14,275 nucleotides of DNA, taken from assembly GCA_002454505.1 (NCBI GenBank), contig DKJA01000038.1, positions 1 through 14,275 of the forward strand, given 5' to 3'. Shown here one piece after another: positions 14,239 through 14,275 of the stretch. Source of the DNA: Oxalobacteraceae bacterium UBA6704 (GTDB taxonomy: Bacteria > Pseudomonadota > Gammaproteobacteria > Burkholderiales > Burkholderiaceae_D). The translations under genes and the position numbers were made by a program. Each line of letters begins with the position of its first letter. The stretch's first letter is position 1. The notes beneath the pieces are model-generated. The model saw only the letters and a program-made list of their open reading frames with translations, had not been told where the DNA came from and searched no databases.

Positions 14239-14275
14239 GGCTGGGGACTGTCCCTGCAAGGGCCTGTCCCCGGGG
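14239..14275 (+). repeat. REP-like unit (copy 6), at the window edge
   Basis: A 37-bp unit starting ggctgggg one base after the stop codon of the regA fragment, in the same position and orientation as copy 4 behind the intact gene, but with the gggcctgtccc version of the second palindrome. The window ends on its last base, so a partner or further duplication could follow. Confidence 0.87.

Overview
GC-rich chromosomal DNA of a proteobacterium. The RegB/RegA two-component pair beside a cytochrome bo3 quinol oxidase operon, SURF1, an EAL/GGDEF protein and a hemerythrin-domain protein fit a betaproteobacterium, most likely Burkholderiales (Oxalobacteraceae/Massilia-like). That placement is inferred from gene content and GC only. 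There are nine intact protein genes plus one fragment, no RNA gene, no CRISPR and no transposase. A family of 37-bp REP-like repeats lies at or near the 3' ends of genes.

Left part (1-2831): a lone REP-like unit near the left edge; an AraC-type regulator with an N-terminal cupin domain (minus strand), divergent from a class I SAM-dependent methyltransferase; then a membrane-anchored hemerythrin-domain protein (minus strand) convergent with the methyltransferase. Middle (2988-6950): a large PAS-PAS-LOV-like-GGDEF-EAL cyclic-di-GMP enzyme whose last 15 residues and stop codon come from a REP-like unit; an inverted REP pair; then a convergent major facilitator (MHS-like) transporter.

Right part (7125-13983): a tightly overlapping plus-strand cluster cyoA-cyoB-cyoC-cyoD-SURF1-regB, followed 57 bp later by regA. 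It encodes the four structural subunits of a bo3-type quinol oxidase, a heme-copper oxidase assembly factor, and a RegB/PrrB/RoxS-like kinase with its RegA/PrrA/RoxR-like regulator. CyoB has every heme, CuB, proton-channel and quinol-site residue checked, all at a constant +8 offset from E. coli CyoB. CyoA lacks CuA ligands, as expected for a quinol oxidase. The kinase has the RegB quinone-loop motif and redox cysteine, so the operon probably joins an enzyme that oxidises the quinol pool to a sensor of that pool. No heme O synthase (cyoE/ctaB) is next to it.

Right edge (13984-14275): an inverted REP pair follows regA, then a 92-bp copy of the 3' end of regA (its DNA-binding helix-turn-helix) with a 12-bp internal deletion, then another REP unit ending exactly at the window edge. 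The most unusual items are this gene-tail-plus-REP duplication, the REP-encoded protein tail, and a LOV-like domain that keeps its photoactive cysteine but has Ile where the conserved Gln should be.
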